A DNA stretch of 64,000 bases from Vicia villosa. Taxonomy: Eukaryota; Streptophyta; Magnoliopsida; Fabales; Fabaceae. The notes under the pieces were generated by a model. That model was not told the DNA's origin. It ran no database searches and was given only the letters and a program-made list of their open reading frames with translations. The stretch lies in assembly GCF_029867415.1 (NCBI RefSeq), contig NW_026705220.1, positions 434,001 through 498,000 of the forward strand, in the 5' to 3' direction. Below, one piece after another: positions 23,458 through 35,182 of the stretch. Positions within the stretch are counted from its first letter, which is position 1; each line of letters opens with the position of its first letter. Both the position numbers and the translations under genes were made by a program.

Positions 23458-23471
23458 AATTGCCCCCAATA
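23458..23471 (-). other. Polypurine tract of element B
   Basis: On the minus strand TATTGGGGGCAATT, identical to the PPT of A, adjoining the 3' LTR. Confidence 0.85.
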
Positions 23472-23730
23472 AATGCCTGTTTCGATAAACGAAAGAAATA
23501 GGCGTTTCTTGCCACGATGGGATTTCGTTTTGCTTTCTTAGAGTCCCAAGACTAATAATTGACGTCATAATCAATTAAAACTCTAATTCCAAAACGTCTT
23601 ATCACTTTCCGAAACGTCTTCTCAACAGTTGCGTTCCCACGTCTTGACCTTACTTTATGATCATTACTCCTATATCCTAGGAATAAAGCTGGTGACTGTT
23701 CGACCGCTGTTGGATTAAATCAACACTTGC

Positions 23731-23790
23731 CACGTGTCCTCCAGTTTTTACCCAAAAGGTTTGAAAGGGTTCCCGTTAAACCTTTAAATA
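23731..23790 (+). promoter_or_regulatory. Promoter of the antisense plant-mobile-domain gene
   Basis: CACGTG (G-box) at 23731-23736 and a TATA-like TTTAAATA at 23783-23790, 105 bp before the ATG, followed by a pyrimidine-rich leader. Placement fits a plant polymerase II promoter pointing away from the adjoining LTR and against pol. G-boxes are bound by bZIP and bHLH factors; whether this one is used is unknown. Confidence 0.6.
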
Positions 23791-23894
23791 CCTAGCCTCT
23801 TCCTTTCTTTTTCCTTTCAGTTCCATTCAAACTCTCTCTAGAAAAACAACGTGCTCAGTTTCTTCAAACTTCTTTCTCAAATCAACATTTTTCA

Positions 23895-26800
23895 ATGGCG
23901 TCTTCTTCAAATGTTCTCCAACCAATTCTGAAGCTTCAGAAACCTACACAACTGGGGAATCAGGAATACATACCCAAACCGAATACTGCGGAAGAACACG
24001 CTATTTACGCTTCTCAGGTAATTATCCCTTTTGAACTTTCTGAAAAGACTTGTGCTTTCATGGGCCCATTATCAGGAGAAAACAGTTCATCAGATAAATT
24101 CTTTCCTGCGTATTATAAAACTAGGCCTCTGGTGAGCAAGATAAAAATAGATGACAAAGGTAATCCCATCTCAGAAGATGTTAACCCTACAGGAGAAGCT
24201 TCGACTACGCCTTCCCTAGTCTTAGAGAAAATTAGGTTAGATTATGTAACCAATTTTGTAAGGGTTTTTAGGTCAATCCCTTTAGCAAAAGATCCAGAAC
24301 TATACTATTCTTGGTTGAACAAAGTAGAGAAACAAAAGGCCTCTTTCTGGCAAGAATTAGGGATTTACGACCTCATTCAGTTATCTAAGACTGGTTTAGA
24401 GTATAACCAAACCATGTTAGTAGCGTCAATTCATTTCTGGGACGCTTCTCATAATACCTTTCATCTCCCATCCGGAATGATTACTCCAACCCTTTTCGAT
24501 GTAGCTGCCATCACAGGTCTTCAACCGACTGGTGAAACTTTTGACCCTAATGTCTCGGATGTTGATACCATCAACTTCAATGAAGCCACAGTTACTTATA
24601 CTGCTTTCATCCAGCAATACCATGATCAGACAAATGCTGAGGTCTCTGACGTAGAACATATTGCTTTTTTGGCACTATGGCTTTCGAGATGTGTTTTCTG
24701 CTCTCGATCCATACAAGTAGCAAAAAGATATCTATGCATGGCTAATCAATTACACGATGGAAAGAGACTGAACCTGAGCGAATTGATTCTAGGATTTCTT
24801 TACAAAAACCTTAGTGAAGCCGTAGACCTTGTAAAGACTTACACAACAGGATCTCTTCTTTTCGCTGGTCCCTTCTGGTTATTATAACTATGGCTTAATG
24901 CCACTTTCGAGGCTCACCTTCCATTCCGGGGCATCGTTAACGAAGAACTTCCAGAAATCAAAGATCGAACTGTCGAAGGGACTCGATTGGCCTTGCTGAC
25001 CCCAAAAGAAGAGACTGGGAAACTTCGTGAACATTTTTTAGCATATATAATGATGTTTGCTAAACGTTACCAGTTCAGTTCTTCAATGGCCCCATTCGTA
25101 CGAAGAGCTGTGGGTCCTGAGTGGTTTACTCGAGAGTTTCCTGTAACATCTCCGGAACATCAAGCTGAGTCTCTGGCTATTTGGGAAGCTTTCCTTATCC
25201 CAAGGTTATTCTATTATCGCCTTCGACCTTCCAAAGGTCAATACATCCTCGTTTGCTATCAGCCAAATCTTGTGTCAAGACAGTTTGGCTTGGTCCAAGT
25301 GAAACCCAAGTGCTTGTATGACAAAAGGAATCACATGTGTTTCCGCACCTTATACCTAACCGAAGAGGAATGTGAAGCGAAGATAGCCAAATACACTGAT
25401 ATTTTCACACTTGCACCTGTCTCTTTTGTACCTGCTTTCTATACCACACCAGATTTTCAACAATGGTGGTCAGATTATTATACCACACACATCTATGATG
25501 TCGAAGGCCTTACTCGAGAACTAACTGAAGCTTTTGCTGCTGTGCAGGATAAATTCCGCAAAGGTACTTCAACTCATATTAAAGAAATCCAAGCCTTTCA
25601 AAAGTTCTTTGAAACTATTTATAGGCCTGATGACCTTAGTCGGACCGTTCGCGAAGCTGCTATTACTTTACGTGAAAATTTTTCTGCAAAACTGGGTAAG
25701 TTAAAATTGCCCCCGTCTGTTCGACCAGAACTACGTTATGAAGTGGCATTTAAACTTAATCCTCCAAAATTCCCTCCACTACCAAGTGCTGATTTTGGTG
25801 TGGCTTTAAGTCCTCCTTTCCCAGACTGGTTCGTGTGTGGGAATGCTTTCAAAATTCTTCAAGAGAGTACCAAAAAACACGCTGAACGAGTGGTCCCGAC
25901 TAAGCATACCCTGGATACTTTCAAAGGGCATCTTCATATAGATCTTAAACATGTTCGTGTCTTGACTCCAATACCCGAAGGTTTGGGTCTAGTTAATTTT
26001 AGATTGACTTTTCTATCCCTCACTAAGATAATAATTTCCATCTTTGTTACAGCTGTTGCTCACAGGAGAAAGGCTAAAACCATTCCTGTGCAGAAAGATT
26101 CTGAGGCCTCGAAGAACAAGAAACCAAGTGAGAGTGACTCTGTCACAACTGATGCGAAACCCACGGTACACACGTCCTTCAAATTCCAATTTTGCACGTC
26201 TTACGGATAACGCTCATTTTCTCTTTTAATGTATTTTGTTCCCTTCAGAGTTCAAAGCCTCCGACATCTTCGAAGCGAAAGACTCTTCCACCTGCTACTC
26301 CAGATGCTGCTTCGGATGGGGACGACAAATCTCCCCCTCGTACCAGACAAGGGACCAAGAAGAAACAAAAGGTTACCACTCCTGTGGGCAAAGGGAAAAA
26401 ACCTGGATCTTCGAAGATTACCTCTTCGAGTGATAAAGCGCCTTCTGAAGAATCACCTTTGAAAGCCACTAGTAACGCTCTAGTGATGGAAAGCCATAAT
26501 TCAAGTCCAGCCACTAATGCAGCTAAGGTATCTGGGTCTTTACAACATAATCATTTCTATGAATTTTACTTCGAGTGATTAAGTTAATGTCACCTTATGA
26601 TTTCAGGATGATATTGGAACCGCTACTTCTGACTTCAACTCTTTCAATGCTGCAATTAACCTTGGTAATCCCCAAGGTGAGCCAAGAAGTCTCTTGCTTA
26701 AATCAAATAATTTTCCTGCAACTCTCGCACTATAATTACCCATATTTTCTCATTTTGCAGGTGCCTCTCAGCACATCTCTCATGTACTTTCACCAGTCCT

Positions 26801-27827
26801 TGAAGATGTCACTCCTCTTGCCACTATCAATACTACATCTCCTATTGAAGTAAGCCATTCGACTGATGATTCTCCTCCTATTCGCAAAGACACATGTATG
26901 GGTGAGGAGGGTCAATTCCTAGGCGAAGATAATGCAGCGGTGCCATCGATTGGGAGTGAGGACACCGTATCTGATCAAGGTGTCGAAGAAGAAACCTCCA
27001 AGTTAGTCGAAACAGACCCCTGTGGAAACTCAAGTTTCAACACTGTCGATATTCCTGGAACTACTCCACCCATACCTACTCCTTCAGAATTGGAGCAACT
27101 TAAACAAACTGATCCTCTCGGCTTTCTCAAAACCATGATGACCATGAATAGCACTTCAATTCTCACGTCTGAAGCTTCTCCCACTGTTCAGACCAAACCT
27201 GGAGACAAAGAGGATATCTCCAGCCTCCTTCATCAAATAAGGGAAAAATTCTTCGAAACGAACCTCGTCGAATTCTTAAGCAAGGATTCCATGAAATGTC
27301 ATGACTTGAAGCAACTTTTGAAGAAAGTGGATTTACTCCTGGGTCCGAAAGAGGTTTCAGACGTGATTGTACTCCTGGGCTCATTACTCGACCAACTTCA
27401 GGCTAACATTCTTCGACAGAACAAGGTTAATGAAGAGCTTGCTGCAAAAATGGCCTCTCATAGTTCGTCATGGAAAGCTGCCACTGAGGCAACCAACAAG
27501 GGTGACGCTCTTAGGATGGAGCGTCTGAAGAAACAAGAAGAATATGATGAGTGTGAGAAAAATATAAAATCTTGGAAGCAAGAGATTAAGAAACTTGAAG
27601 AGAAGATACAAGAAGCCGAGTCTCGCCAAGCAACTATTCAACAATCCAATGATCTGAAGATAGCTGAAGTAGCACGGCTGGGTATCCAACACTTCGAAGC
27701 TGCGCAGAAATTGGTGCCAGAGATCGAAGAGTTAAAGAGGCAACGAGCATTACTCGAGCTTAATATGTCTTCGTGGGAGGCTCAATATTCAAAGATCAAA
27801 GATAGCCTTCCCAAGGATTTTAATTAA
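23895..27827 (+). pseudogene. Antisense five-exon gene for a plant mobile domain (PMD) / coiled-coil protein inside element B
   Basis: My gene model has exons 23895-25980, 26053-26165, 26249-26527, 26607-26676 and 26761-27827. The four introns (72, 83, 79 and 84 bp) all have GT-AG ends. Every junction keeps the frame, giving 1204 codons plus stop. One in-frame TAA at 24885-24887 (codon 331) breaks it, where PMD relatives usually have Gln. Residues about 120-470 match the plant mobile domain: FWQELGIYDLI, HFWDASHNTFHLPSGMITPT, DVAAITGLQPTGE, WLSRCVF, IPRLFYYRLRP. The middle is Lys/Ser/Pro-rich and disordered. Residues about 1085-1190 form a coiled coil rich in Glu/Lys (KKLEEKIQEAESRQ). PMD proteins include host silencing factors (MAIN/MAIL1) and many transposon-borne copies. 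The role here is unknown; interference with host silencing or help in mobility are guesses. It lies opposite to pol between integrase and the 3' LTR. Confidence 0.85.
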
Positions 27828-28390
27828 TTGTCTTCGAGCTTTGTATTTTTTCTTTGTAGCATCGATCCTTTGTTTTGTAATCGTTCCTTTTCAGAATATA
27901 TGCAAACTTGTCTTTCTATGTATTCACATTTTACTCTGAAATGATCGATGATAAATGTTTGGCCATACTTCACAATATTGCCGATATCTTTTTTCTTTTT
28001 ACGCCACAGTAATCTTAATAAATGCCTCACGTGGCTCGATTATCCTTCGCAACCCTAGACTTGACGTTTCTCCTTTCCTTAGCCGTAATCATCATTATTT
28101 GCTGACGTCATTTCTTCTTAAACGTCTCTTTAAGACGTGCGTGCATCAGTTTTATGATTACATTCCAACTTCCAAGGGCGGGAAACGGCGGTGATCATAA
28201 CTTCCCTCTGAAACACCAAATGTTGTCTAATCAATCATTTAAAACTAAAAACATTTCCTTACCGTTCCTCTTGTCTATATAAAGGGTTAGTGTCCCTTTC
28301 TTCTCTTCACACTCTTTTTACCCCTTCATTTCAGAACTCTCCTCTTCCTTCTCGCGCTCTTTTCAACTTCAAACTTTTTCAACTCTTAGC
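27828..28390 (+). promoter_or_regulatory. 3' end of the PMD gene and promoter of the second antisense gene
   Basis: After the PMD stop there is T-rich sequence with TTTGTAATC-type signals near 27870-27890 that could end its transcript. A clear TATA box, TATATAAA, lies at 28276-28283. A pyrimidine-rich leader leads to the ATG at 28391 (A at -3, G at +4). Spacing of about 108 bp from TATA to ATG is almost the same as for the PMD gene. Confidence 0.6.
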
Positions 28391-29128
28391 ATGGCACTCA
28401 ACAACAACCTGACCTATGCTAACATTGTGACTTTCATCAAAAAAGAGTTCAAACCTTGCCCAGAAGAATTCATCAGGCATCGCATCAGCCTTCGTGCCCT
28501 TTTCCAGAACCAGGAGATGGGTTTTTGCCTATCAATTCTAGAAGGAAACGTTTATCCTAAGATGCTTGCTGATTTCTGGATGTTTGCGTACCTACGCATT
28601 GATCCTGAAGGAAGAACTACTATAGTTTCTAACATTCGAGGGGCTGATATATCTATCACGCCTTCCACCATCTCTGATTTGTTGCGCTGCAGTAACACTG
28701 GGGCAACTTTTGATGATAACAGTTTCACCATGACCACTTCTGTTCTTTTGGCGAGTCTCATGGAGAATGATCCTTACACCGCCAAACTCATTAGGATTTG
28801 GCATCAACTTCTAGTAGGTAACTTCTATCCACGAAGCTGTGATGAAAACCAGATTATGGTGGAGGATTTGGAGTTCATCTCCTGTGCTTTGCGAGGGGAG
28901 AAGATCAACTTCCCGTTGTTGATCTTCAGACGGCTTGTGGAAACTGTTGCTTTAACTTCCTCTCGCGAGGGTTCAGTCAGCTGCCTTCCTTTTGGGAGGT
29001 TTTTATCTTACTTGTTCCTCAGGAAAGGTGTGGTGCGAAGGATGCGGGACTCGGGTCGTATGAACATGTTCGAAGCAGAGGGTCTTCATCCGCTATCTTT
29101 GGAAGATTTAGACCAGAGGGTGAACTAA
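28391..29128 (+). CDS. Second antisense gene of element B, putative plant transposon protein
   Basis: An intact 245-codon ORF without introns. Residues about 35-215 have the layout of the 'putative plant transposon protein' domain found in many transposable-element ORFs: MLADFWMFAYLRIDPEG, VSNIRGADISITPSTISDLL, a Trp-containing segment IRIWHQLLVGNFYPRS, then ISCALRGEKINFPLLIFRRL and CLPFGRFLSYLF. I recognise the pattern but cannot run a profile search. No catalytic motif, signal peptide or membrane span seen. It lies tail-to-tail with pol of B, whose stop is about 210 bp away, and head-to-tail behind the PMD gene. Unlike the PMD gene it has no internal stop. Confidence 0.75.
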   Translation: MALNNNLTYANIVTFIKKEFKPCPEEFIRHRISLRALFQNQEMGFCLSILEGNVYPKMLADFWMFAYLRIDPEGRTTIVSNIRGADISITPSTISDLLRCSNTGATFDDNSFTMTTSVLLASLMENDPYTAKLIRIWHQLLVGNFYPRSCDENQIMVEDLEFISCALRGEKINFPLLIFRRLVETVALTSSREGSVSCLPFGRFLSYLFLRKGVVRRMRDSGRMNMFEAEGLHPLSLEDLDQRVN

Positions 29129-29335
29129 AGGATAGTTCCTTTTTAAGTTCTTTTCTTTTTTGCTGCTCCACTTTTGTAATCATTGATGTCCTATATGGAC
29201 CAAAGTCGTTTGTACTCTTCGCTTTTCAATTAATGAAGATCTTTTGCCGTGTTTTTATTTATAAATGCTTCCTAGTCACAGAGCCATTTTGGCGCAAATT
29301 TGACCATTTTGGCTTACGTAGTGTTACTTAAATAT
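29129..29335. other. Convergent 3' region between pol and the second antisense gene of B
   Basis: About 207 bp, AT-rich, shared 3' untranslated sequence of two convergent transcription units. No ORF. Confidence 0.6.
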
Positions 29336-32300
29336 CTACGTTTTGGCAATCTTTACTTCGTGCATGCTTGGTTTGTATCTCTTTAGATACTTCCCATTTA
29401 CCCTTAAGATTCTACGATCTTCTGCTAATTCTTCTATCTCGTAAGCATTATTTGAAAATACTTTCAAGATTCGAAAAGGGCCTTCCCAGTGTGGGGACCA
29501 TTTCCCCAAAGCTTGGTTCTTTCGATCTATAGGTAAAATAACTTTCCACACTAGGTCATTATTAATAAACGTTTTACCTTTCACCCTTTTGTTGTATGCT
29601 CTGGATACCCTTTCTTTCTGTCTCTTTATCATCTCCAAGGCTCGAAGTCTATCTTCGTCCAAGTCAACGAGTTCGTTCATCATCATCTCCCAGTACATGT
29701 TAGGGGGAATTTCTGCTTGTCTTTGTATCTGGACTGATTGCAAGTATATTTCAACTGGGAGCACCGCATCATGTCCGAATGTCAATTGAAAAGGTGTAGT
29801 GTTCGTAGCTTCTTTAGGAGATGTTCGACAAGCCCACAGTGCTTGGTCCAAAGTTTTATGCCAACTTTTAGGTTTTTTCCCTACATGTTTCTTTATGAGA
29901 CCAATTATGATTTTGTTCGCTGCTTCGACTTGTCCATTTGCCTGAGCATAGTAAGGTGTAGAGGTAAACAACTTGAAGCCTATCTCCTTAGCGAAGTCTT
30001 GCATTTTTCGTCCAGTAAACACTGATCCTTGATCTGTGGTTATACTTTCCGGGATCCCAAATCTGTATATAATATGTTTTTGAATAAACTCGATCACGGC
30101 TTCTTGATCAACATTCGCAAGTGGTATAGCTTCGACCCATTTTGTAAAATAGTCGATTCCTACTAAAATATACCTTTGACCTCTAGATGATTTGGGATGA
30201 ATTTCTCCAATTAGGTCTAACGCCCATCCTCTAAAGGGCCAAGGCTTTATTATTGAACTTAATTCATTTGCGGGAGCATGTTGAATACCTGCATGTTCTT
30301 GGCATTCTTGACACCCTTTGGCGAACTCTATGCAGTCTTTTAACATGGAAGGCCAATACATCCCGTATCAAAATAAAAGCCACTTCATTTTGTGCCCTGC
30401 TTGGTGGGCACCACATGCTCCGCTATGGACGTTCGAGAGGGCTAAGTAAGCTTCTGTTTCTCCCAAACACTTTAGCAATACTCCCTCAGGAGTCTTTTTG
30501 AACAACTCATTTCCCATCAGAAAGTATGATAGGGCACGATATTTTACCTTTCTATCAGTGTCTGAAGAAGGGTCCTTCAAATAATTCACAATTGGACTTC
30601 TCCAGTCTGTGTCTGCCAACGAGTCTATGTTCAAAACTTCAAATTCTTCTTTGTTAGCAAACCCGATTTGTGAGTTTTCCAAATCACTTGGCGAAAGTTT
30701 TGTAGCCATTGCTCTGCCTCTTACTTGGATTAATTCCTTGAATTTGTTTTTCGACACCCTGTATCCTGAGGCTAGTTGTGCCAAATCATTTGCTTCCTGA
30801 TTTTGCAACCTTGGGACATGGTTCAGACCCACATATTCGAATTTTTTAAGCAACCTGTTTACTATGATAAACTACATGATCAAATTTTCTTTGATGCACT
30901 TGTACTCTTTCGTCAATTGTTTAATCACCAATTCGGAGTCTCCTTTAATTTCGACTCTGGTTGCCCCCAATTCTAACAAAGCTTCAAGTCCGGCTATTAA
31001 CGCCTCGTATTCAGCTTCATTATTTGAACATAAAGGGCCTTCTATCTTATACTTAAGCTTTGTTGGAATTCCTTCAGGAGAAATTAGCAATATTCCAACG
31101 CCAGTTCCTTCTTTGTGAGTTGAACCGTCAAAGTATAACTTCCAAGGTGGCAATTCCACATATTGTTGAGAACTTTCCACCACTGCATGATCAACAATGA
31201 AATCTGCCACAATTTGCCCCTTCATAGCCTTAAGGGGTTGAAATGTTAATGAGTACTCAGTTAGAGCCAGAGCCCGCTTGCCAATTCGACTGTGTAATAT
31301 AGGTTTTGATAACATGTGTTTAATAACATCACAATGGGACGAAACATAAACTGGCTTTATATAATATTTGAGTTTAATACATGAGAAATATAAACAAAGG
31401 CAGAGTTTTTCTATTGCACTATACCTAGTCTCTGCATCATTGAGTACTCTACTTAGATAATAGATGGCTCTTTCGATGCCATTCTCATCCTCCTGAGCTA
31501 ACATGCTACCTATTGTTTTATCCGAAGCTGAAATATACAAGCGCATGTGCTTCTTTCCATTCGGAGGAGCCAATATTGGAGGATGCATCAAGTATTGCTT
31601 AATCTTTTCGAAAGCTTCTTGATGTTCAGCTAACCATTCAAACTTTCCTTCTTTTAGACGAAGCAAAGGTGAAAAGGCTTGTGTGCGTCCACTTAAATTG
31701 GAGATGAACCTTCTCAAAAAGTTTATTTTCCCCAATAAGGACTGCAGTTGCTTCTTCGTGGAGGGAGGTTTTGTTTCCATAATGGCTTTCGTCTTATTCT
31801 GGTTGATTTCTATCCCCTTTTTGTGGACCAGAAACCCTAGGAAGTCTCCTGCCTTCACAAAGAAAGCACATTTAAGGGGGTTCATCTTCAAGCCATGTTT
31901 TCGCATTCTCTCGAATGATTGGCTCGGATGATCTAGATGATTGGAATCTGATACAGATTTCACCACAATATCATCTATGTATACCTGCATAAATGTTTCT
32001 ATAAAATCATGAAATATAGAATTCATTGCTCTCTGATATGTTGCCCCAGCATTTTTTAGGCCGAAAGGCATTACTACCCATTCGTATGTACCTATTGCCC
32101 CTGGGCAACGAAAAGCTGTTTTGGACACATCCTCTTCCGCAATGAAAATCTGGTTGTATCCAGAGTATCCGTCTAACATACTCAGATACTCATATCCTGC
32201 TGCTGAATCTATTAGCATTTCTGCCACAGGCATAAGATACTCATCCTTAGGTGTTGCTGCATTCAAATCTCTAAAATCTATGCATACTCTTAAAGAACCA

Positions 32301-32890
32301 TTCTTTTTAATAACTGGCACAATATTAGCAATCCATTCAACATACCTCATGGTCTGGATGAATTTACAGCGCAGGAGTCTTTCTACCTCTGCTTTAATCT
32401 TCGAATGGATTTCAGGTGCGAACCTTCTGGGAGTCTGCTTAATAGGCTTTTTCCCTTCTTTGATTGGTAATTTTAATTCGACTAGATCCCGTCCCAAACC
32501 AGGCATTTCATCGTAATCCCACGCAAAACAATCTTTGTTTTCTTTCAACAACGTAATGACTTTAGATTTTAGAGTTGGTTCCAGCTTTGCACTGGCATAC
32601 GTTATCCTCTTCCGATCCCCTTCCCCGAGATTTACTTCTTCAAGTGGGTCTTGGGCTAACATTTTAATATTTGAAGCCATAGGATCTTTTTCGAATCCCA
32701 GAGGCTCTTCGTCATAAATTGCATCCAATTTTTGGGTAATTTCTTCCTCCGTGGTGTTTGCCATTCGAACTGGATCTTCAAAGGATTGGGAGGACGCATG
32801 TAACTTTGAATCCGATATCACTTCGATTTCTGAAACCGATTCTAGCGTTATGTTTGATAACTCGGCTTCGAGAGCCCCTTGGCAACTCAC
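29336..32890 (-). pseudogene. RT, RNase H, second RNase H and integrase of element B
   Basis: Read right to left, the same domains as A. RT with [17 protein letters not shown] (intact where A has its frameshift), YIDDIVV, gypsy RNase H, archaeal-type RNase H ([23 protein letters not shown]), HHCC and integrase core ([28 protein letters not shown]). Two in-frame nonsense codons interrupt it: TAG near 30869-30872 after KENLIM, and TGA near 30365-30367 where A has an Arg codon (CGA to TGA). No protease sequence precedes RT. Protein similarity to A is very high, so A and B are members of one family. Confidence 0.93.
32875..32880 (-). other. Internal deletion junction in element B
   Basis: On the minus strand, gag sequence matching A up to about 5826 (CCAAGGGG) is joined to sequence matching A from about 17874 (CTCTCGAAGCC). 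Only a few G residues are shared at the join. The lost part is gag C-terminus, zinc motif and protease, about 3.05 kb in A without element C. Confidence 0.85.
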
Positions 32891-32933
32891 TTTGCATGAT
32901 GTATTCAGGTATGGGAGATGTATAATTTGGACG

Positions 32934-33992
32934 TCAAAATCCAGTATTTAAACCGTTATTAGCCATTATTCTTTCTATCATGGCAGTAAGATTATTTTCT
33001 GTTGCCAAATCATTTCTCCTGACTCTATGGACAACTGCGTCAGGATGTTCGTCTCTCCCTACCATAACTACTCTGGGCTGTTGTCGAGGGATAGCCTGTT
33101 GGCCAGTCTCCGTTGTCTCGATTTGAGTTCCCATTTCGACCATTGGGTTCTGTCCCATTGGATTTGGCCTTGGTGGGGGTTCTATATTTCGAATTTGTCG
33201 GACAATTGGATCTTCTTCTTGGTGGGTTGATTGGTTATTCCTTCGTCTTTCTTGTGGGACCCCCAAAAAATCCGCCATTCGTCCCAATTGTGATGATAAC
33301 CTTTGGTATGTTTCTGCGCTATCCTGGCTAGATCTAGTAATGCTTGTTACTATTGGATTGAAGATGGTTCCTAACTCTCTAGCAAGGAGTCCTACCATGT
33401 CCTGGTTACTTGCATCCATTTCTTGTCGGAATGCTGCTTGAGTACTCGTGGTCATAGGGGGAATCTGAGTCGATGCACCAATATTGTGTGCGCTTCGACC
33501 TACTGAACCCACGTTCGGTGAAAGCGCCGCTGGGTTGGTTGTAGTGTATGTAGGTCCTGCTCCTCGTAGTCCCGCCATATACGAGTATGGCATCCCGTAT
33601 TGCATATTTGGTCTCCAACCATCTACAGTGAATGAAGGTCCTGGGGTGGACAAATGATTTGCAGCGTTCGTCGATACGGGTGGTATCTCGCTTGCACTTA
33701 CAGACAGAGGAGCGGTAGTCGATACTGAAATTGGGATAGTCCCAGTTGACGTGGAAGTATTTCCGACCATGGTTTGCGAACTACCCGCTGGCTCAGATCC
33801 TGTCGAAACCGGTATGGCCTGCGCTCCTTGAGTGGATGTCGAAACATTCGTCGCGTTTGACGCTGCTGTTCCTGATCCTTGTGGGGGATTTTCTTCGCCC
33901 CCTGTACTGGTCGTTACGACCATTTTCTTGTTGTACCTTCGTTTAGGAACTGGATTTGCACTGTTGGTTAATTTACCGTTCCTAAGGTTCAT
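32934..33992 (-). pseudogene. gag N-terminal part of element B
   Basis: Starts at ATG 33992 with MNLRNGKL, as in A. The Ser/Thr/Pro/Gly-rich N-terminal region follows, with the AAFRQEMDASN and LARELG segments shared with A. The frame ends at TGA just before the conserved RPNYTSP motif (A has an Arg codon there), and the deletion junction is about 50 bp further on. The capsid-like domain and zinc motif are absent, so it cannot make a complete Gag. Confidence 0.9.
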
Positions 33993-34055
33993 ACAAGGTC
34001 TTGACAATTTCTAGACAAAACAAAACAATCAATTAATAACACTTAGTTTGACACA

Positions 34056-34073
34056 GTCCCACTGGGCGTGCCA
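34056..34073 (-). other. Primer-binding site of element B
   Basis: The minus strand reads TGGCACGCCCAGTGGGAC three bases inside the 5' LTR, identical to the PBS of A. Confidence 0.85.
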
Positions 34074-34076
34074 ATT

Positions 34077-35041
34077 TGTTTACGGTGATTTCCGGGAAAC
34101 AACCGCTAGTCTTCCAAACTATAATAAATATGATTTGGTTACTCGCAGGATCGACTAGATTGATCCTAGGACATAGTCAAACAAAAGGTGTATTGATGTG
34201 ATTTGGTTCATACCTGTTTGTTTTGATTTCAAGAAACTTATGTTCAAATGGTTAATCATTCGATACAACGCTAATTGCATAAGTTAGTATAACTTCGAAA
34301 CATAAATCGTAATAAGAGAAACATGTAAATTGCGAGAAAGTAAATTGCAAGAAAATTAACATGCGAGAATGTAAGTTACAAGAATATTAAATTGCAAGAA
34401 AAGTAACGTGCATGAAATTAAATGACTTTGAAAGTAAAGGCATGAACAGGGAAAGAGAAGTAAAGAAATTAAAAGACATTTGATAAAAGTAAATACACAT
34501 GTATTCAAATTGATGGTGTCATACGTACATTTCTCAGCGAACTCTTTCTCTTAACACTTGATACTTGAGCGATATGTGAGTAATTTGTACAAAATGAACA
34601 CCCGAAATCCTATCATTAAGACTCCTATTTATACTAAATTCGACCCTAACGGTCGTACAATAATCTAATGCCACGTTATCCACGAGAACCCTGGGGACGC
34701 CATCTGTCGATGTGCAGTTTATGGAAACCGCTTCGCAATTCAAATCTTCCCGCTCGAGTCCTTTTCGACGCGTGGCAGTATAGCTATATTCGAAATTAAT
34801 GCGGAAATACACTAAGCTTCAGTACTTCATGCAATTTTCCGCGAATTGTTTATGTCTCGGCAAAAAGTGCCTTTTGTGCTAGCATTAACACTCCTCTCTT
34901 TCGTTCCAACTTAGACATTTCTCTTAAAACATGGCCGTCAGTAGCCATCCTTAAATCTTCAAAGATGGTCTTCAGTAACCATCATTCTTCGAACTCAAGC
35001 TTTCGAAGGTTAATCTTCCCAAACGAAATCTCCAGCCAACA
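34077..35041 (-). repeat. 5' LTR of element B
   Basis: 965 bp, uninterrupted. TATA, reversed, at 34626-34633. This copy shows the empty target GTCAT (34511-34515) where A entered the other LTR. Followed by target-site copy GTAAG at 35042-35046. Confidence 0.96.
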
Positions 35042-35046
35042 GTAAG

Positions 35047-35182
35047 TCCAAAGGATTGACAAGAATGGTGCTATACAATGCGATTGAGACCTGTTTCATT
35101 ATATGTGAGGCACCCGGACATCGTGGTATTAGAGCCTTGCCCATTAGAGGGGTGCATACGGTATGAACATATGAATGAGAGT
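35047..35182. other. Short flank between the two nested stacks
   Basis: 136 bp that joined 3185 before B inserted. No ORF, repeat or motif recognised. Confidence 0.7.

Larger units (their letters stand above)
3186..35041 (-). mobile_element. Element B: Ty3/gypsy Tat-lineage LTR retrotransposon with antisense genes
   Basis: B runs right to left. Its 5' LTR is 34077-35041 and its 3' LTR is 3186-3630 plus 22939-23457, interrupted by element A. The target-site duplication GTAAG lies at 3181-3185 and 35042-35046. Without A the element is about 12.5 kb. Order on the minus strand: LTR, PBS, gag N-terminal part, a deletion junction, RT, RNase H, second RNase H, integrase, then two plus-strand (antisense) genes, PPT and LTR. 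The LTRs differ at roughly 12 of 965 positions, making B the oldest insertion of this stack. Pol has several nonsense codons and the protease is missing, so B could move only with help. Confidence 0.95.

Noticed and set aside
24870..24900. An intron that would remove the TAA at 24885 from the PMD gene
   Set aside because: No suitable GT-AG pair flanks the stop while keeping the conserved domain, so a nonsense mutation is the simpler reading.
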